A stretch of 64,000 nt of DNA from Siphonobacter aquaeclarae (GCF_900103285.1 NZ_FNGS01000003.1:725698-789697), one strand, 5' to 3'. Shown: positions 25,844 to 34,598, counted from the stretch's first letter. A program made the numbers and translations. The notes: generated from the letters alone by a model not told the origin.

Positions 25844-25875
25844 CAAAGATATAGTCCCGGAAATCCTAAATGCAA
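25844..25875 (-). promoter_or_regulatory. Promoter of the riboswitch transcript
   Basis: On the minus strand TTG (25873-25875) lies 21 bases before TATCTTTG (25844-25851), an exact TAnnTTTG. The predicted start near 25838 gives a leader of about 300 bases that holds the riboswitch and mini-ORF. Confidence 0.8.
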
Positions 25876-25881
25876 GTTATC

Positions 25882-25898
25882 TCTATAGATTTTATAGA
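25882..25898. promoter_or_regulatory. Palindrome upstream of the riboswitch promoter
   Basis: TCTATAGATTTTATAGA is an inverted repeat centred about 50 bases upstream of the predicted start, the position used by activators. It resembles the palindrome before the TonB receptor gene (22121-22137) at 14 of 17 positions. The regulator is unknown; an Rrf2-type factor is one guess. Confidence 0.6.
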
Positions 25899-25981
25899 CT
25901 TTTATTGAAAAAAGAAAGAAATAAAAAGTAAAGTATTGATAATGAAGAAGAAAGGGCGATCCGGCCGCCCTTCCCTCTTTA

Positions 25982-27148
25982 TCATTGAAACAGCTGAATA
26001 GCTTTTTCCAGTTGGACATCGACGTTCTGCGCCAGCGCATTTCCGTCCTGCGGAACCGCCGCATCCGGCCCGATCCCTTTGCCTTCGTAACTGAGTTGCC
26101 GGGTATCCCGGAACTGGTGCGATGCCATATAAACGTAGCTGGCTGCCGTGAAAAAGGGACCGCTGTTAAACATCGTCCGGCTCCCGACGGGGCCTGTAGC
26201 GCCCCAGGTCGTCTCGCCAACCACCCGGCCCAACCCGCCCGGAAACGCCTTCACAGCAACGGCGGTAAGCTCCGACATACTGGCCGAATACTGATCCACC
26301 AGTACCACAACCGGTTTGGTAAACGCCTGTGATCCCTGCTGCGGAAATACCTGTGCCGGTATCCAGGCGGTATAATCAAGCCGTCCCGGACCCGATTTAT
26401 AGCGGGTAGCGCCAAAAACATAAGGTTTTGTAATGAGCTGGCCGAGCAGGAAACTAAGGTCTTCCAGGTATCCGCCGCCATTACCCCGTAAATCCAGAAT
26501 CAGTCCTTCGGCTTGCGGGTTTTTTATAGCATCGACGAAGTACTGCCAGACGAGCCGTTCGTCGTCTGTTCCGGTAAGAGCGGTTTCGCGGAGGTTGAAA
26601 CGCGGTAAACGCAGGTAGAGAATGGCCCGGTCCCGGGCATAGCCGGCGACGAGGCTTGGATTTCCCGAAGCGTCTTTCGACCGGTAGGAATCATCTCCGA
26701 GATACTGCTGGAAAATGGAATCAAAAAAGAACGACTCCGGGAGAGGGGGATGCCAATCGGCGCGCCGGAGGTTTCGCTGACTGGCCGGCGACAGCGAGGT
26801 CGGTTCACCGGCCGGTACCACCTGGGTACTCAGCGTAAAATGCGCGTCAATCAGGTTCGCCGTCATATCCCGGTAGTAATAGTAGGCCTTTTCGTGATCT
26901 TCTTCCCGGTACAGGTTGAGTTCAGCAAATTTCGGCTTGTACTCGCGGTAAACGGCGTCCCAGTCGGTCGGATCCCGGTCCCAGAAAACATATTGGTTGT
27001 TCATCCCTTGCCAAAAAGTTTCAAATTCGGCGCTGAAGCTGCCAACGATATGGTTATCTGGATCTTCGAGTACGGGAAACTCTTTCCGGCAACCGGTGAG
27101 CAGCCCGAGGAGAAGCATCACTCCGAAACAACAGTATTTCATCATCAA
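25982..27148 (-). CDS. S41 family (C-terminal processing) peptidase lipoprotein
   Basis: A 388-residue protein with a lipobox LLTGC (Cys20), an N-terminal helical region and an S41 catalytic core at about 190-365: ILDLRGNGGGYLEDL, then VLVDQYSASMSELTA with the nucleophilic Ser and WGATGPVGSR. No PDZ domain is obvious. It probably acts at the periplasmic face of a membrane on an unknown substrate. Its start overlaps the stop of the upstream barrel-protein gene (ATGA). Three ATGs are adjacent at the start. Confidence 0.9.
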   Translation of the reverse strand: MMMKYCCFGVMLLLGLLTGCRKEFPVLEDPDNHIVGSFSAEFETFWQGMNNQYVFWDRDPTDWDAVYREYKPKFAELNLYREEDHEKAYYYYRDMTANLIDAHFTLSTQVVPAGEPTSLSPASQRNLRRADWHPPLPESFFFDSIFQQYLGDDSYRSKDASGNPSLVAGYARDRAILYLRLPRFNLRETALTGTDDERLVWQYFVDAIKNPQAEGLILDLRGNGGGYLEDLSFLLGQLITKPYVFGATRYKSGPGRLDYTAWIPAQVFPQQGSQAFTKPVVVLVDQYSASMSELTAVAVKAFPGGLGRVVGETTWGATGPVGSRTMFNSGPFFTAASYVYMASHQFRDTRQLSYEGKGIGPDAAVPQDGNALAQNVDVQLEKAIQLFQ

Positions 27149-27873
27149 TGGGAAGCAGAAAGGTGGAAGAGTACGCCTGTCGTCAGCAGAATAGTCTGGT
27201 TGTAACGCGGAATCTGAAGAAGCATGTAGTTTTTCTGTTGATCCGTAAGCGAATACCGGTACTGTGCTTCCAGAAAAACCTGACAGGCCGGAAATGCATA
27301 CCGGACACCGGCCGAGGTGGTCCAGCCGGCCTCGAAGCGCCGGTCTTTCCGCCGATCAAAAACATAGTTTTCCCGAAAGGCAGAAACGGGAGCGAGTTGT
27401 GAAATAGAGGTATACTGATCGCCGTCCGAAGGCTGGTCTTCCGGAGAGGCGAAAACCGACACGCCCCGGCCCTGTATTCGGCTATCTGTCCAGTAGGCTG
27501 CATATCCTCCGAAACCGCAGTATCCCTTCCATCGCTTCACGCCGAAGGAAAATTCCACACCGAGTGGCAATGTCAGGTACCGGTTACGGGTGTTTTGATA
27601 CAGGCCGTCGAAGAATCCGGTACGCTCCTGTCGATAGTTTTTTTCAGTAAGCTCTGCACCGGTTCGGATTGCTGCCCAGTCAGCAATAGCATACCGCACC
27701 GGAACGCCGATGTGCAATCCGGTTTGCGGCAGGTACCGGGTATAGGTGAAGTAGGCTGTTTCGGTAGAAAGCTGATTGCGGGCCACACCGCCCTGCAGCC
27801 CGATCTGCCACTGCGAGTACCCCGGTGCGGCCGCCAGAACCACACACAGCAGGCTTAAGGCAAGTTTACTCAT
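27145..27873 (-). CDS. Outer-membrane beta-barrel-like hypothetical protein
   Basis: A 242-residue protein with a signal peptide (LALSLLCVVLAAAPGYSQ) and alternating aromatic strands (GLQGGVARNQLSTETAYF, GVEFSFGVKRWKGYCGFGGY in part, LFHLSASH at the end) typical of 8-10-strand PorT-like barrels. No specific family is assigned. It is the first gene of a two-gene unit with the S41 peptidase. Confidence 0.8.
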   Translation of the reverse strand: MSKLALSLLCVVLAAAPGYSQWQIGLQGGVARNQLSTETAYFTYTRYLPQTGLHIGVPVRYAIADWAAIRTGAELTEKNYRQERTGFFDGLYQNTRNRYLTLPLGVEFSFGVKRWKGYCGFGGYAAYWTDSRIQGRGVSVFASPEDQPSDGDQYTSISQLAPVSAFRENYVFDRRKDRRFEAGWTTSAGVRYAFPACQVFLEAQYRYSLTDQQKNYMLLQIPRYNQTILLTTGVLFHLSASH

Positions 27874-27915
27874 GTATCAGGTGAAAAAGATCACTCCGGA
27901 GTAACCGGATCAAGG

Positions 27916-27923
27916 CAAAACTA
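27916..27923 (-). promoter_or_regulatory. -7 element for the barrel/S41 unit
   Basis: TAGTTTTG on the minus strand is an exact TAnnTTTG, about 43 bases before the start codon. No TTG is seen at the usual -33 distance. Confidence 0.5.
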
Positions 27924-28020
27924 GCGGTCCTGACACAAAAAGAAGCTCATTTTTTAAGTATAAGTACTCTTTTACTTGTTAAATAAACCTGGTGTTATAG
28001 TATTGAATCTGTCATATATG

Positions 28021-28048
28021 AAAAAGGGACGGCCAACAGCCCGTCCCT
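28021..28048 (-). terminator. Terminator of the NUDIX gene
   Basis: On the minus strand AGGGACGG (28041-28048) pairs with CCGTCCCT (28025-28032) across an 8-base loop and is followed by TTTTT, about 20 bases after the stop codon. Confidence 0.85.
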
Positions 28049-28069
28049 GATAACTGATCGATGAGTACC

Positions 28070-28759
28070 TTAGTCCAGTTCCGGAACGCTGCTCCAGAGC
28101 TGCTCGAAGACGTAGCGGATGGAGGAGTAGGAATCGACCAGCGCGTTCTGTACTTCCTTACGGGTCATCCAGGAAATTTTCTCGATATCTTCCTCCCATT
28201 GCGGCTGCATATGGGATTCGTCGAGGAGGGTCATCCGGTACCACTTGGTACGTTTGAGTATACGGTTGCCGTTATGCGTGTAGGTATGCCAGGTAGTGCA
28301 GATTTTCTCTCCGAGTTCGACTTCGAGCCCGGTTTCTTCGTTCACTTCCCGGACAGAAGCTTCCTTCGATTTTTCACCCGGATCGAGTTTTCCCTTCGGC
28401 AGATCCCATCGCTTCAGCCGGTAAATAAGCAGGACCTGATCGTTTTTAAAGACCACGCCTCCTGCGGCTTTTACAACTTTGAAGTAGTTTTTCAGACGGG
28501 ATTCCGCCCCTTTTTTGTCGGCTACCTGCACCAGAATACTCTGCAGTGCGGAGGGGTGTTCGTCGTGAAGAATATCCATCAATCGCTCCAGAGAAGCAAG
28601 CGAGGCATTGAGAATCAGCACATGACCGTGCAGGTTATCGGATTTGATTACTTCCAGACGGGTGTCAATGACCACGTCATAATCACTCTTTTCCCGGATT
28701 AGCTCTGCCCGCTGGGCATCGGTTAGTCGGACGGGCCGGTCGTTGATAAACAGGACCAT
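28070..28759 (-). CDS. NUDIX hydrolase
   Basis: A 229-residue protein whose C-terminal half carries a full Nudix box, GKLDPGEKSKEASVREVNEE followed by TGLEV, within a fold that starts AAGGVVFKNDQVLLIYR. The N-terminal 90 residues are an extra domain found in Bacteroidota homologues. The substrate (nucleoside diphosphate derivative) cannot be named. It is divergent from pyrE. Confidence 0.92.
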   Translation of the reverse strand: MVLFINDRPVRLTDAQRAELIREKSDYDVVIDTRLEVIKSDNLHGHVLILNASLASLERLMDILHDEHPSALQSILVQVADKKGAESRLKNYFKVVKAAGGVVFKNDQVLLIYRLKRWDLPKGKLDPGEKSKEASVREVNEETGLEVELGEKICTTWHTYTHNGNRILKRTKWYRMTLLDESHMQPQWEEDIEKISWMTRKEVQNALVDSYSSIRYVFEQLWSSVPELD

Positions 28760-28787
28760 GTAGGGGTTCTCAAATGGTTAGTTTGTG

Positions 28788-28795
28788 CAAAGGTA
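28788..28795 (-). promoter_or_regulatory. -7 element for the NUDIX gene
   Basis: TACCTTTG on the minus strand, exact to TAnnTTTG, 28 bases before the start codon. The -33 element is not clear. Confidence 0.55.
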
Positions 28796-28881
28796 CAGCT
28801 TCGGTAATTGAGTTGGGAATTTTGGAGGAAGGCAATTCGTCGAAAGTCGTCCAACAGCGTCCAAAAGCCAAAGAGTTGCTC

Positions 28882-28889
28882 TATTTTTG
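28882..28889 (+). promoter_or_regulatory. -7 element 4 bases before the pyrE start
   Basis: TATTTTTG ends 4 bases before the pyrE ATG, so transcription would begin at or next to the start codon, giving a leaderless mRNA. No good TTG is seen at -33, which lowers confidence. Confidence 0.45.
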
Positions 28890-28893
28890 CGAT

Positions 28894-29535
28894 ATGGAAC
28901 AATCGCAAACCGTAGCCGCCCGGGTAGCCCAGATGCTCCTGGAAGTCAAGGCCGTACGCTTGAGCCCGGACGCTCCTTTTACCTGGGCTTCCGGCTGGAA
29001 ATCACCTATTTACTGCGACAACCGGGTGACGCTCTCGTCCCCGTCCGTCCGGACCTACATCAAAAATGTCCTCGCAGACCTGATCAAAAAGGAGCTGCCG
29101 GGCGTCGAAGCCATCGCCGGGGTAGCCACGGCAGGTATACCGCAGGGAGCGCTCGTTGCCGACGCTCTGAACCTGCCTTTTCTGTATGTCCGGCCGAAGC
29201 CGAAAGACCACGGAATGGGCAATCAGATCGAAGGCCGGCTCGAACCCGGACAGAAGGTCGTCGTAGTCGAAGACCTGATTTCCACAGGCGGAAGCTCGCT
29301 CAAAGCGGTTGACGCCCTGCGCCAGGCCGGCGCCGAAGTACTTGGCATGGCGGCCATCTTTACCTATGGATTTCCCGTTTCCGGACAGAATTTCCAGGCT
29401 GCCGGTTTGCCCTTGCATACGTTGAGCGATTACGAGGCCCTGCTGCATGCGGCAGTTCCGCTTGGATATGTCACCGCCGATCAGGTCGAGACCCTCGCCG
29501 AATGGCGGAGATCACCCGAAACCTGGAAACAATGA
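28894..29535 (+). CDS. pyrE: Orotate phosphoribosyltransferase
   Basis: A 213-residue enzyme from ATG 28894; the frame is open 40 codons further upstream but that part lacks family similarity and overlaps the promoter. Motifs: FTWASGWKSPIYCDNR, GVATAGIPQGALVA, RPKPKDHGMGNQIEG and the PRPP loop VVVVEDLISTGGSS. It converts orotate and PRPP to OMP in pyrimidine synthesis. Confidence 0.97.
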   Translation: MEQSQTVAARVAQMLLEVKAVRLSPDAPFTWASGWKSPIYCDNRVTLSSPSVRTYIKNVLADLIKKELPGVEAIAGVATAGIPQGALVADALNLPFLYVRPKPKDHGMGNQIEGRLEPGQKVVVVEDLISTGGSSLKAVDALRQAGAEVLGMAAIFTYGFPVSGQNFQAAGLPLHTLSDYEALLHAAVPLGYVTADQVETLAEWRRSPETWKQ

Positions 29536-29541
29536 TACAAG

Positions 29542-29561
29542 GCCCCGCAAGGGGCTTTTTT
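29542..29561 (+). terminator. pyrE terminator
   Basis: GCCCC, a GCAA tetraloop, GGGGC and six T residues directly after the pyrE stop. Confidence 0.9.
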
Positions 29562-30370
29562 CATGGCTTGCAATACCGGGCGCGAAGATCGTCTCCGTCT
29601 TTCTGACCATACCGGCCGGCCAGCTGCCAGTCTTCGCAGGCCCGTGTGGAGTCGTTTTCCTGCCAGAAAGTGGTACCGCGCATCAGGTAGGCCTTACCGT
29701 TTTCGGGTTCCTGCCGGACAACCTTGTTGAGATGGGTTCTGGCCAGACCGTATTTTTTCAGGTGATACGCGCAGGTAGCCAGGTCGAATTCCAGGGCAGC
29801 TTCGCCCGGTATCGAGCGCGACACGGCTGTGAAGTCGCTGTATGCATCGGAAAAGTTCCGCATGCGGAGCAGGATCTGCCCCCGCAACAGGTAGGCTTCG
29901 GTCAGTGATTCGTCGTCGTTCAGCGCGGTGTTGAGCAGGGTGACTGCCCCGAGGGTGTCTTCATCCACCAGCCGGACGGTTGCTTCTGACAGGGCCTCCC
30001 GGGCGGCGGTCTTTCGCTGATTTCCCCATACAAATATGCCCGCCGCAATCAGCAGGCCGGTCAGCAGCAGCCCGGGCAGTACCCAGCGGTATGGAGAGGC
30101 GGGTTTCGCAGGCGCCGCCGGGCGGGGCGCCGGTCGCGGTTGCGGCGGTTGCGGAGGCGCTTGCAGCGACAGGTCGTAGCGCGTTCTGGTTGCAGGATCA
30201 GACAAGACGCGATAGGCCTCGCTGATAGCTTTGAACCGCTCTTCGGCATGGGTACTTCCGGGGTTCCGGTCCGGATGCCAGCGCAAAGCCAGCTGGCGGT
30301 AAGCGACCCGGAGTTCGTCGGGCGTTGCCTGACGGGAAACACCCAGTGTATCGTAATGTGTTGACTTCAT
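29561..30370 (-). CDS. DnaJ-domain membrane protein with TPR repeats
   Basis: A 269-residue protein: J domain at residues 4-66 with the HPD motif ([11 protein letters not shown]) needed to stimulate DnaK, a Pro-rich linker, a TM at about 95-115 ([20 protein letters not shown]) and TPR-like helices to the end. The J domain is predicted cytoplasmic and the TPR part on the other side. The stop codon abuts the pyrE terminator. Confidence 0.9.
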   Translation of the reverse strand: MKSTHYDTLGVSRQATPDELRVAYRQLALRWHPDRNPGSTHAEERFKAISEAYRVLSDPATRTRYDLSLQAPPQPPQPRPAPRPAAPAKPASPYRWVLPGLLLTGLLIAAGIFVWGNQRKTAAREALSEATVRLVDEDTLGAVTLLNTALNDDESLTEAYLLRGQILLRMRNFSDAYSDFTAVSRSIPGEAALEFDLATCAYHLKKYGLARTHLNKVVRQEPENGKAYLMRGTTFWQENDSTRACEDWQLAGRYGQKDGDDLRARYCKP

Positions 30371-30414
30371 CGGACATAAAACCGCTGGCAGCAGCTAATT
30401 ATTTTTCTCCGTTT

Positions 30415-31506
30415 TCAGGAAAATGCGTAGACTTTTCCCGGAAGGCTCCGGACAATCCCCTGAAATTCGAGCGTAAGCAACAGGGATGCCAGACGAGCCA
30501 TCGGCAACCCGGATCGCCAGGCAAGATCGTCAATGTGCAGCGGACCTATGGTGCGGAGCAGGGTAATAACCGCACTTTCATCCAGGGAAAACCGGGTCAT
30601 ATCTACCGGCGGAGCGGCCGACGGCGGAAGATCCCATCCCAAATTTTCGATCAGCGCCGGAACATCTGTAAACAGCGCTGCTTTGCTTTGCGCGACGAGC
30701 CAGTGGCAGCCTTCGGATACCGGCGACGTCAGCAGTCCCGGAACGGCATAGACGTCCCGCCCATAATTATTGGCATATTCGGCAGTAGTCATTGCGCCAC
30801 CTTTGCGCGCGGATTCGACGACGATCACCACATCCGACATGCCGGCAATGATCCGGTTTCGGTTGAGGAAGAAATTGCGGTCCGGTGGCGTACCGGGAGG
30901 TTGCTCGGTGAGTAAGCCGCCCGTCGCGAGCAGTTGCCGGGCCGTCCGGGCATGCGGCGCGGGGTAAATACTGTCCGGGCCGTTTGCCAGTACGGCAAAT
31001 GTTGGCAGCCCATAGCGCAGGGCTGCCTTATGCGCCACAATATCAATGCCGTATGCCAGACCGCTGACGACGGAGGCTCCCGTATCCTGCAGTTGCTCCA
31101 CCAGCTCCTCCGTCATCCGCTTGCCATAGTCGGTTGGTTTCCGCGTGCCGACGATACCCACCATGCGCCGGCCGTTCACATTCCCTTCGCCCTGCCAGAA
31201 AAGTACCGCGGGCGCGTCGTACAGGGATTTCAGTCTCGACGGAAATCCCTCGTCGTTGAAAAAAAGAAAAGTATATGCAGCGTCTTCCGTTTGCCGGAGC
31301 AGCGCCTCGGCCTTCGCAAAGGCCTCTTTTGCGGCAATACCGCGGGACAGCGCGCTGCCGATGCCCCTGATTTTCTGAAGCTTACCGGGAGGAAGGCGGA
31401 ATACATCCCGTGCGGTGCCGCAGTGAGAAATCAGCAGGCGGGTCAATACGTCGCCCACGCCTGGCGTCAGCCAGAGGGCCAATTGGTAAAATCGTTCCGA
31501 ATACAT
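30415..31506 (-). CDS. dprA: DNA-processing protein DprA
   Basis: A 363-residue protein from ATG 31506; the frame is open 96 codons upstream but that part has no family similarity. It has N-terminal helix-hairpin-helix motifs, the Rossmann core with VGIVGTRKPTDYG, SGLAYGIDIVAHKAAL, NGPDSIYPAPH and KGGAMTTAEYANNYGR, and a C-terminal winged domain. DprA loads RecA on incoming single-stranded DNA during natural transformation; other competence genes are not in the window. Confidence 0.96.
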   Translation of the reverse strand: MYSERFYQLALWLTPGVGDVLTRLLISHCGTARDVFRLPPGKLQKIRGIGSALSRGIAAKEAFAKAEALLRQTEDAAYTFLFFNDEGFPSRLKSLYDAPAVLFWQGEGNVNGRRMVGIVGTRKPTDYGKRMTEELVEQLQDTGASVVSGLAYGIDIVAHKAALRYGLPTFAVLANGPDSIYPAPHARTARQLLATGGLLTEQPPGTPPDRNFFLNRNRIIAGMSDVVIVVESARKGGAMTTAEYANNYGRDVYAVPGLLTSPVSEGCHWLVAQSKAALFTDVPALIENLGWDLPPSAAPPVDMTRFSLDESAVITLLRTIGPLHIDDLAWRSGLPMARLASLLLTLEFQGIVRSLPGKVYAFS

Positions 31507-31682
31507 GAGGATACCGTGGTTTGAGCGACTAATTGGGCACAATTCCGCGATTTTCCCATGACCGGACAGTGCCCTCCGGAAGCCAACTGATAAAGGAAAA
31601 TTGCGCAAATGCCTGGGCAGCACGGGTACCGGCCGCAAGCGAATAGAAACGGGTTTTGTCGGAGTTTTTAGGAAGCGGTCGT

Positions 31683-31690
31683 TAGTTTTG
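31683..31690 (+). promoter_or_regulatory. -7 element for the peroxidase fusion gene
   Basis: TAGTTTTG, exact to TAnnTTTG, 21 bases before the ATG at 31712. The nearest upstream TTG is 24 bases away, slightly long. Confidence 0.55.
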
Positions 31691-31711
31691 CAGCGAACCC
31701 CTCCCTGCGTC

Positions 31712-33457
31712 ATGTTACGGATACTGGTGCCTTTTGTGGTGTTGACGGTATTGTCGTCGGTCCGGTGGACTGATGACCCCGCTGCGCGTGTCAAGGCCCG
31801 CTTCGCGGCAGACGTTCAGGCATTCGAAGCGGCTGTCCAGGCGCTGGAAAGGAGTCAGGGAGATACCATTCAATTGAAAGCGGTGTTCCGGGACGCCCGC
31901 CTCGCCTATAAACGGATCGAATGGCTGGTGGAAGGCTACCACCCCTCGATGGCCCGGCAACTCAACGGACCGCCGGTCGACGAAGCCGAGCTCGAAGACC
32001 AGACCCTTATCCGGGCGGAGGGGTTTCAGGTAATCGAGGAAAAACTGTTTCCTGCAGTAGAAGAGGGGCCGGAACTGCGTGACGCCTGCCGGCAACTGGT
32101 GCAGAATACGGAAATGCTCCGGCGGCAGCCGTGGATGAATGATATCGGCGACATACACCTCTGGGACGCCCTGCGCCTGGAACTGCTGCGAATCGGTATG
32201 CTGGGTATCACGGGTTATGACTCGCCTGCTGCGGGGCTATCCCTCCCGGAAGCGATTGCCGCACTGGAAGGATGCCGGGAGATGAGCCGGGCGTATACTC
32301 CTGCTGCCGATACACTTTTTGAACAGGCTATTTCCGCTCTTCGGATGACGCCGTTTGACCGGCCGGCATTTTTGACGCGCTGCCTCCGTCCCCTATGCCG
32401 GTTGCTCGCGAACGAGCAAAAGCGCCTGGGAATACCGCCGCTCGCGGATACCGGCCGGCTTTTTAGTACGTCCTCCTGGTGGTTGTTTGACGAAGGAGTG
32501 TTCCGACCCCAGGTACTTAGTCCACGCCCAGACTGGACCGCTACGCCACAGCGGATTGCGCTCGGGCAGCGTCTTTTTTACGAAAAATCGCTTTCCGGAA
32601 ACGGGAGCCGGAGCTGTGCCACCTGCCACCAGCGGGATAAGGCACTGACCGACGGGCGGGTACGCAGCCTGGCCTTGGACAACCGCAGCGCCATTGCCCG
32701 AAATGCGCCGACGTTGTGGAATACGGCTTTGCAATCGTCTTTTTTTTACGACGGAAGAGCTTTTTCCCTCGAAACCCAAATCGCCGACGTGTTGCAAAAC
32801 CCGCTGGAAATGGCCGGTTCGCCGGATGCCGCAGTTGCCTCCCTCGCGAAGCAGAAATCCTACCGGCAGGCCTTCGCAGCGGCATATCCGGATGGCGGGT
32901 TGACCCGGCCCCATTTTCTCAACGCGCTGGCGGCGTACCTGCGGTCGCTGGTACGGTTGAATGCGCGGTGGGACCGGTACATGCGCGGGGAGGAAAATGC
33001 GTTAACACTAGCTGAAAAGCGGGGTTTTGACCTGTTCGCGGGAAAAGCGCGCTGTGCTACCTGCCATTTCATGCCGCTGACCAGCGGGATGCTCCCGCCC
33101 GCCTATGATCATTCCGATCTGGAGGTATTGGGCGTCCCCGGAAATGCTGATCCCGATCATCCCGTGCCGGATCCGGATCGGGGTGCAGGGCTGCTCGGGA
33201 ACTTTGAGGTACTGCAAAACGCTTTCAAAACCGTGTCGCTCCGGAATGTGGAAAAGACAGCGCCCTATATGCACAACGGCGTCTTTGCTACGTTGGAAGA
33301 AGTGGTCGACTTTTATGACCGGGGAGGAGGAGCCGGAATCGGCCTTTCCGTTCCGAACCAAACGCTCCCGCCGGAGCGACTGAACCTGACAACCCGGGAA
33401 AAGGCAGATCTCGTTGCGTTTCTGAAAACATTGACAGACCTGCCCAAACATCCTTGA
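31712..33457 (+). CDS. Imelysin-like domain fused to di-heme cytochrome c peroxidase
   Basis: A 581-residue exported protein from ATG 31712. Residues about 20-230 are helical with GYHPSMARQ and an acidic run, resembling the imelysin/insulin-cleaving-peptidase-like fold; residues about 250-575 are a MauG/CcpA peroxidase with two CATCH heme sites and TAPYMHNGVFATLEEV. It would work in the periplasm. Longer than the usual 330-400-residue peroxidases. The radical SAM gene begins one base after its stop. Confidence 0.9.
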   Translation: MLRILVPFVVLTVLSSVRWTDDPAARVKARFAADVQAFEAAVQALERSQGDTIQLKAVFRDARLAYKRIEWLVEGYHPSMARQLNGPPVDEAELEDQTLIRAEGFQVIEEKLFPAVEEGPELRDACRQLVQNTEMLRRQPWMNDIGDIHLWDALRLELLRIGMLGITGYDSPAAGLSLPEAIAALEGCREMSRAYTPAADTLFEQAISALRMTPFDRPAFLTRCLRPLCRLLANEQKRLGIPPLADTGRLFSTSSWWLFDEGVFRPQVLSPRPDWTATPQRIALGQRLFYEKSLSGNGSRSCATCHQRDKALTDGRVRSLALDNRSAIARNAPTLWNTALQSSFFYDGRAFSLETQIADVLQNPLEMAGSPDAAVASLAKQKSYRQAFAAAYPDGGLTRPHFLNALAAYLRSLVRLNARWDRYMRGEENALTLAEKRGFDLFAGKARCATCHFMPLTSGMLPPAYDHSDLEVLGVPGNADPDHPVPDPDRGAGLLGNFEVLQNAFKTVSLRNVEKTAPYMHNGVFATLEEVVDFYDRGGGAGIGLSVPNQTLPPERLNLTTREKADLVAFLKTLTDLPKHP

Positions 33458-33458
33458 T

Positions 33459-34484
33459 ATGATCAACCGGAACCTGGCCGATGGCCTCAATTTCGCTTCC
33501 AAACTCACTCCGAAACGGGTGTGGAACGGGCTGAAGGTCGTTGGAAGTTACGTGCAGTCCAAAGTCACCAAGCGGCCGGTTCACCACGGCCTGCCGATCG
33601 CGTTGTCTTTTGAGCCGACAACATCCTGCAACCTGCGCTGCCCGGAATGCCCGAGCGGGCTTCGTTCGTTTACGCGGCCGACGGGGATGCTGGAGGACGA
33701 TCTGTTCAAAAAGACCATGGATGAGATCGGAGACGAGCTGCTCTACCTCATTTTTTACTTTCAGGGAGAACCATACCTGCATCCGAAGTTTCTGGACATG
33801 GTTCAGTATGCGTCGAAAAAGGGAATTTATACCGCGACGTCCACCAATGCCCACTACCTGACAGACCTGAATGCCCGTAAGACAGTGGAAAGCGGGCTCG
33901 ACCGCCTGATCGTTTCCATCGACGGAACCACGCAGGATGTGTACGAGCAGTACCGTGTCGGCGGAAAGCTGAACAAGGTACTCGAAGGTACCCGGAACGT
34001 TCTGAAATGGAAGAAAGAGCTGAAGTCGAGTACGCCCCACGTGATCTTTCAGTTTCTGGTCGTACGGCCGAACGAGCATCAGATTGAAGACGTCCGGAAA
34101 CTGGCCGAGGAAATGGGCGTTGACGAGGTAGGATTGAAAACCGCGCAGATCTACGATTACGAAAACGGCGACCCGCTGATTCCGACCATTGACCGGTACT
34201 CCCGGTATGCCCCGAGGCCGGATGGCACCTATTCCATCAAGAACAAATTCGTGGATCACTGCTGGAAAATGTGGCATAGCTGCGTGATCACGTGGGACGG
34301 GCTGGTAGTACCCTGCTGTTTCGACAAAGACGCCGAATACCGGCTCGGCGATCTCAAGGAAACATCCTTCAAAGAGCTCTGGAAATCAAAAGCTTACGAG
34401 CAATTTCGGGCCTCCCTGATCCGGAGCCGTTCGGAAATAGAGATGTGCCGGAACTGCACGGAGGGGACCCGGGTATGGGGCTGA
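33459..34484 (+). CDS. Radical SAM protein with SPASM domain
   Basis: A 341-residue enzyme with CNLRCPEC near residue 57 (the CxxxCxxC 4Fe-4S site), YFQGEPYLHP, STNAHYL and a C-terminal SPASM-like region (HSCVITWDGLVVPCCFDKD, then CRNC). SPASM members modify peptides or proteins or act in cofactor synthesis. No precursor peptide is recognised nearby. It begins one base after the peroxidase fusion gene, so the pair is likely co-expressed. Confidence 0.93.
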   Translation: MINRNLADGLNFASKLTPKRVWNGLKVVGSYVQSKVTKRPVHHGLPIALSFEPTTSCNLRCPECPSGLRSFTRPTGMLEDDLFKKTMDEIGDELLYLIFYFQGEPYLHPKFLDMVQYASKKGIYTATSTNAHYLTDLNARKTVESGLDRLIVSIDGTTQDVYEQYRVGGKLNKVLEGTRNVLKWKKELKSSTPHVIFQFLVVRPNEHQIEDVRKLAEEMGVDEVGLKTAQIYDYENGDPLIPTIDRYSRYAPRPDGTYSIKNKFVDHCWKMWHSCVITWDGLVVPCCFDKDAEYRLGDLKETSFKELWKSKAYEQFRASLIRSRSEIEMCRNCTEGTRVWG

Positions 34485-34577
34485 TGGAATTAACAAATAG
34501 GTAATACGGGAATTTTGTGGTATAACTGTCTGAATTTCATTGGATTACAGGTCTTTTGATTGGCAGGGTACATGAAC

Positions 34578-34598
34578 CGTGAAACTTTTCGTGAAACA
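34578..34598. repeat. Two direct parS-like half-sites before parA
   Basis: CGTGAAACT (34578-34586) and CGTGAAACA (34590-34598) each match one half of the parS palindrome TGTTTCACGTGAAACA but lie in the same orientation, 12 bases apart. Could be a weak ParB site or chance. Confidence 0.4.

Noticed and set aside
31601..31711. N-terminal extension of the peroxidase fusion gene
   Set aside because: A -7 promoter element lies inside it (31683-31690), and the ATG at 31712 gives a proper hydrophobic export signal.
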